DNA of 64,000 nucleotides from SH-MAG3 sp035461245 (GTDB lineage: Bacteria; Gemmatimonadota; Gemmatimonadetes; Longimicrobiales; RSA9). Location: positions 1-64,000 of the forward strand of contig DATHVP010000025.1 in the NCBI GenBank assembly GCA_035461245.1, given 5' to 3'. Below the pieces are notes generated by a model. That model made no database searches, was not told where the DNA came from, and worked only from the letters and a program-made list of their open reading frames with translations. The first letter of the stretch is position 1, and every line of letters starts with the position of its first letter. A program made the position numbers and the translations under genes. This document shows positions 60,699 to 64,000 of the stretch, one piece after another.

Positions 60699-62083
60699 GC
60701 GGGCTGCGCAGCACGGTCTACCGGGGCGGCGGGTACCTGGCTGCCCGCCAGGTAATGGGCATGGTGCTGAGTGCCGGCAGTGTGCTGGCGCTCACCCGCC
60801 TGCTCGGCCCGGCCACCTACGGCCTTTACGCCGCCGCACTGGCACTCCAGCTGCTGGCACAGACCGTTGCCGGACTGGGGGTGCAGACGTACCTGGTGCG
60901 CCTGCCCGGCGAGGCAGGCGATGAGGATTACGACCACGCGCTGAGCTTCCTCCTCGTGGCAGGCGCGGCCGCCACGCTCGTCAGCCTGCTGGCGCTGCCC
61001 GCAGTCGAACACGTCAGCCGGCTGGAACTTGGACTGCCCGCACTGGTTCTTTTCGCCGCGACGCCCGTCCAGCTTGTGGCCGCCGTGCCCATGGCCCGCA
61101 TCGAGAGAGCGCTGGATTTCCGCAGCGTAGCCCGCATCGAGTTGTCCGGTCAGGTGGCGTTCGTGGCAGTGGCCGTGACGCTGGCATTCGCCGGCTACGG
61201 CATATGGGCACCCATCCTCGGGTTCTGGGTGCAGCATCTCGTTAACGGCACCCTGTATTTCGGGGCCGCGCACTACCGGCCCCACTGGCGCTGGAGCAGC
61301 GCTGCGAACCGTGCGATGATCCGGTTCGGATCCGGCTATACCGTTTCCGTGTGGGTCTGGCATGCGCGGCGCCTGGTGAACCCGATGGTGGTGGGCCGCT
61401 ACCTCGGCAGCGAGGGTGTGGCGTATGTCGCGCTGGCGACTCAGCTCGCTGCCCAGCTCGGCTTCATCGTCAGCGTTGCATGGCGGCTGTCCACTGCAAC
61501 GCTGGCGCGGCTGCAGGACGACCCGGCGCGGACGGCCCGCGCCATTGCCCACGGCATGCACCTGCAGGCGCTGGCCGTGGGCGTGCCCCTCGTGGTCTTC
61601 GGCTGGTTCGGCGACCGCCTCGTACCGCTGTTGTTCGGCGCGACCTGGGCGCCCGTGATGCAGGTGTATCCGGCGATCGCCCTGGGTTTCCTGGCCAGTT
61701 CCGTGTTCATGCTGCAGTCGTCGGCCCTCTCCGTGCGCCATCGCAACTGGGAAGTCACGGCGTTTCACGCCTCCAACGTCCTGTTGCTGGGCGGTACGGC
61801 CCTGGTTCTCGTGCCGCGGCTGGGTCTGGCAGGCTATGCACTGGCCGAGGTAGTGGCACTCCTGAGTTACGGCGTGTTGCACCTGCTGGTCCGGCTGTAC
61901 ATTCCGCGATTCTGGCACCCGGCCCCGGCACTGGCATGCGCGGCCTTCGCCGTGGCCCTGGTCCTGCCCCAGCTCTGGGTGCTCGGGCTGCTGCTCACCG
62001 GTGCCGTGCTGCTGGCGCGGCCTACCCGTGTGCTCGCGGGCGACATGTGGAATCAGTTCAGAGGACGAGCTTATGACGGATAG
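60695..62083 (+). CDS. Oligosaccharide flippase (Wzx/MOP superfamily)
   Basis: The product is 462 aa with about twelve membrane helices. The N-terminal AARQVMGMVLSAGSVLALTRLLGPATYGLYAAAL is the classic start of Wzx/RfbX-type transporters, and GRYLGSEGVAYVALATQL marks the middle loop. It should flip the lipid-linked repeat across the inner membrane. GTG start coupled to the upstream stop. Confidence 0.94.
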   Translation: MSGLRSTVYRGGGYLAARQVMGMVLSAGSVLALTRLLGPATYGLYAAALALQLLAQTVAGLGVQTYLVRLPGEAGDEDYDHALSFLLVAGAAATLVSLLALPAVEHVSRLELGLPALVLFAATPVQLVAAVPMARIERALDFRSVARIELSGQVAFVAVAVTLAFAGYGIWAPILGFWVQHLVNGTLYFGAAHYRPHWRWSSAANRAMIRFGSGYTVSVWVWHARRLVNPMVVGRYLGSEGVAYVALATQLAAQLGFIVSVAWRLSTATLARLQDDPARTARAIAHGMHLQALAVGVPLVVFGWFGDRLVPLLFGATWAPVMQVYPAIALGFLASSVFMLQSSALSVRHRNWEVTAFHASNVLLLGGTALVLVPRLGLAGYALAEVVALLSYGVLHLLVRLYIPRFWHPAPALACAAFAVALVLPQLWVLGLLLTGAVLLARPTRVLAGDMWNQFRGRAYDG

Positions 62084-63092
62084 ACCTGTGGTGAGTGTAG
62101 TGATTGACAACTACAACTACGCCGCACTCCTCCCCGCTGCCATCGAGAGCGCGCTCGACCAGACGTGGCCGGCGCTGGAGGTCATCGTAGTGGACGATGG
62201 CTCCACCGACGAGTCCCGGGACATCATCGCCGGCTATGGCGGCCGAATCCGGCCGGTCCTGCAGGAGAACCGCGGCCAGGCAGCGGCGTTCAACGCCGGC
62301 GTTGCCGCGGCGCGTGGCGACGTGATCTGCTTCCTGGACTCTGACGACGTCTGGTATCCCGGGAAGGTCGAACGCGTCATGGCGGCGTTCGCGGCATACC
62401 CGGAGATCGGATGGCTGCGCCATCGGCTGCTCGTGGTCGGACCTGACGACCGGCCGCGGGGCATGTCCCTGCCGTCCTTCCGCGGCCACCGAGTCCGTGT
62501 CCCGGATCCGCATTACTTCATCGAGGGCTGCTTTCCGGTACTGACCTCGGCCGTGGCCATGCGACGATCGCTGGCCGAGAGGGTCTTCCCGCTCCCGGAA
62601 GTAACTGCCGCCAACGGCCCCTACCCCGGCGTTGACCTGATGCGCGACGCCGACGCATACCTCGCGTTCCGTGCCGCCGCCATGGGCGATCCGTTCCTGT
62701 CGCTGGACGAGGACCTGGGGCATTACCGGCGTCATGCGCACCAGCGTTACGTCTCCGCCGACGACATCGAGCCGATTGTGCGACGGTACATGGCCGTCGC
62801 CGCCGGCGTGGCCACCGCCTTCGACGACCGCCTGGGCTACAGCGTGCTGCCGTCCACCGTCTTCAAGCACGCTGCCATCCTGGCCGGGCTGGAGGGACGG
62901 TCGTTGCTGCACCGGACGCGCCTGGCGCCAGCAGTGGCCGGCATGCGACGGATCCTGCCGCTGGCCCTGACCCGCCCGCGTCTGTTCGCCCGGCAGACCG
63001 GGGCCCTCGCCCTGGGCACACTGGCGCCCCGGGTATGGGCCAGGAAGCTGATGCGGCAGCAGGGGTTCCTTCACGGCGGGAACGGGGCATAA
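62073..63092 (+). CDS. Family 2 glycosyltransferase
   Basis: The product is 339 aa from ATG at 62073 (AGAGGA upstream, 11-nt overlap with the flippase gene). GT-A motifs: VSVVIDNYNYAALLPAAIESALDQTW, VIVVDDGSTDESRDII, and the DxD-like FLDSDDVWYPGKV. The C-terminal part (about 230-339) is helical. It adds a sugar in the cytoplasm during repeat-unit synthesis; donor unknown. Confidence 0.94.
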   Translation: MTDRPVVSVVIDNYNYAALLPAAIESALDQTWPALEVIVVDDGSTDESRDIIAGYGGRIRPVLQENRGQAAAFNAGVAAARGDVICFLDSDDVWYPGKVERVMAAFAAYPEIGWLRHRLLVVGPDDRPRGMSLPSFRGHRVRVPDPHYFIEGCFPVLTSAVAMRRSLAERVFPLPEVTAANGPYPGVDLMRDADAYLAFRAAAMGDPFLSLDEDLGHYRRHAHQRYVSADDIEPIVRRYMAVAAGVATAFDDRLGYSVLPSTVFKHAAILAGLEGRSLLHRTRLAPAVAGMRRILPLALTRPRLFARQTGALALGTLAPRVWARKLMRQQGFLHGGNGA

Positions 63093-63095
63093 CCC

Positions 63096-64000
63096 TTGGC
63101 AACGCCCCCCCGCACCGTACTCATGGTCCATAACCGCTACCTCGAAAGGGGCGGTGAGGACGGGGTGTTCGAAGCGGAGTGCCGGCTCCTCGAGGCGGCG
63201 GGCCTGCGGGTCCTCCCATACGAGCGGGACAACCGCGAGGTGGCGACCATGTCGCGGCTGGCGGTGGCAGCGCGGACCATATGGAACCGGTCGGCGGCGC
63301 GGGATGTGGACGAGCTGGTGCGGAGGAACCAGGTTGACGTGGTGCATTTCCACAACACGTTCCCGCTGATTTCGCCTGCGTCCCACTACGCCGCGAAGCG
63401 GGCGGGCGCAGCCGTCGTCCAGACGCTGCACAATTTCCGCCTGCTATGTCCTGCCGGTGTCCTCATGCGGGACGGCCGTCCCTGCGAGCTGTGCCTGGAC
63501 CGGACGGTCAAGTGGCCGGCGGTCGTGCACCGCTGTTACCGGGACGATGCCGCCGCCAGCACTGTCGTGAGCGGCATGCTGGCGGTCCATGGCGCGCTGC
63601 GCACGTGGCACAGCCAGGTGGACGCGTTCATCGCGCTGAGCCGCTTTGCCCGTGACCGGTTCGTAGCCGGCGGGCTGCCAGCGGACCGGATCCACATCAA
63701 CGGCGGCCTTGTTGCCGCGCCGGTCCACGACGTTACGCCTGCACCTGACCGTGGCGGATCCGCGGAGTTCCTGTTCGTCGGCCGGCTGGCCGCCGAGAAA
63801 GGCGTCGTCCGGCTACTCGACGCATGGCAGCTGCTGCCTGAGTCGTTCCGTCTGCGGATCATTGGCGCAGGACCGCTGGAGGATCGAGTCAGCGCCGCGG
63901 CCGCCGCCGATTCGCGCATCACCTGGCTCGGGGAATGCCCGCCCACGCAGGTGATGGCGGCCATGCGGGAGGCCTGGGCCCTGGTGTTCCCGTCCCAGTG
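63096..64000 (+). CDS. Family 4 glycosyltransferase, cut by the window end
   Basis: About 301 codons are visible before the window ends. TTG at 63096 gives MATPPRTVLMVHNRYLERGG; ATG at 63123 is an alternative. GT-B features: VVHFHNTFPLISPASHYAAK, VVQTLHNFRLLCPAGVLMRD, and the C-terminal FLFVGRLAAEKGVVRLLDAW. A CELCLD cysteine pair after GRPC is typical of this capsule/EPS GT4 subgroup. The C-terminal ExxxxxE region lies beyond the end. It begins 3 nt after the GT2 gene stop. Confidence 0.93.
   Translation, partial: MATPPRTVLMVHNRYLERGGEDGVFEAECRLLEAAGLRVLPYERDNREVATMSRLAVAARTIWNRSAARDVDELVRRNQVDVVHFHNTFPLISPASHYAAKRAGAAVVQTLHNFRLLCPAGVLMRDGRPCELCLDRTVKWPAVVHRCYRDDAAASTVVSGMLAVHGALRTWHSQVDAFIALSRFARDRFVAGGLPADRIHINGGLVAAPVHDVTPAPDRGGSAEFLFVGRLAAEKGVVRLLDAWQLLPESFRLRIIGAGPLEDRVSAAAAADSRITWLGECPPTQVMAAMREAWALVFPSQ

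Overview
The window is one contiguous piece of very GC-rich bacterial chromosome, with no rRNA, tRNA, insertion sequence, phage gene or CRISPR array that I can see. The gene content suggests a Gemmatimonadota-like didermic soil bacterium: secreted M28, M14, M23 and S8 peptidases, Tat-exported TldD and DUF4159 proteins, a GWxTD-like secreted protein, outer-membrane beta-barrels, a Mla lipid-transport operon and a Wza-type export gene. This placement is inferred from protein families, not from a marker gene.

Layout. 1-6602 (minus): a propeller sensor kinase and NarL-type regulator, then a membrane-anchored beta-helix protein coupled to a truncated serine hydrolase. 6829-12776: a DUF892 protein, a family 4 glycosyltransferase, a GWxTD-like secreted protein and a subtilase lipoprotein with a PKD domain. 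13292-17391 (plus): a GbsR/MarR regulator with a candidate operator, the MlaE-MlaF-MlaD set and a lipoprotein. 17428-29067 (minus): DEAD-box helicase with a terminator-like hairpin in its leader, dihaem cytochrome c, response regulator, MATE pump, DUF1428, YCII/DGPF protein, ECF42 sigma factor, M23 peptidase and an iron-type ABC importer. 29176-32474 (plus): M14 carboxypeptidase and a Tat-dependent DUF4159 protein.

32697-42844 (minus) is a MoxR ATPase - DUF58 - BatA - two large membrane proteins - TldE - TldD array; several genes overlap by 4 nt, and polyglycine tracts occur in both Tld subunits. 43084-46337 (plus) is the most unusual locus. A SARP-type DNA-binding/BTAD regulator is fused in one reading frame to an integral-membrane PAP2/Aur1-like phosphatase domain. 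It is translationally coupled to a PhnD-like binding protein that carries a C-terminal membrane anchor. 46338-50747 holds a 23-bp tandem repeat, a promoter and a four-gene envelope operon of unknown function.

50927-54161: M28 peptidase, AI-2E-type permease and a beta-barrel protein. 54281-64000 (continuing past the end): surface polysaccharide genes, comprising methyltransferase, phosphoglycosyl transferase, SIS isomerase, SLBB/Wza exporter, O-antigen ligase/polymerase, flippase, GT2 and GT4. Together they would prime, extend, flip, polymerise and export a glycan.

Starts were moved from the longest frame where a ribosome binding site, signal peptide or overlap with the upstream gene favoured another codon. 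All functional calls are from reading motifs by eye; no database search was possible.
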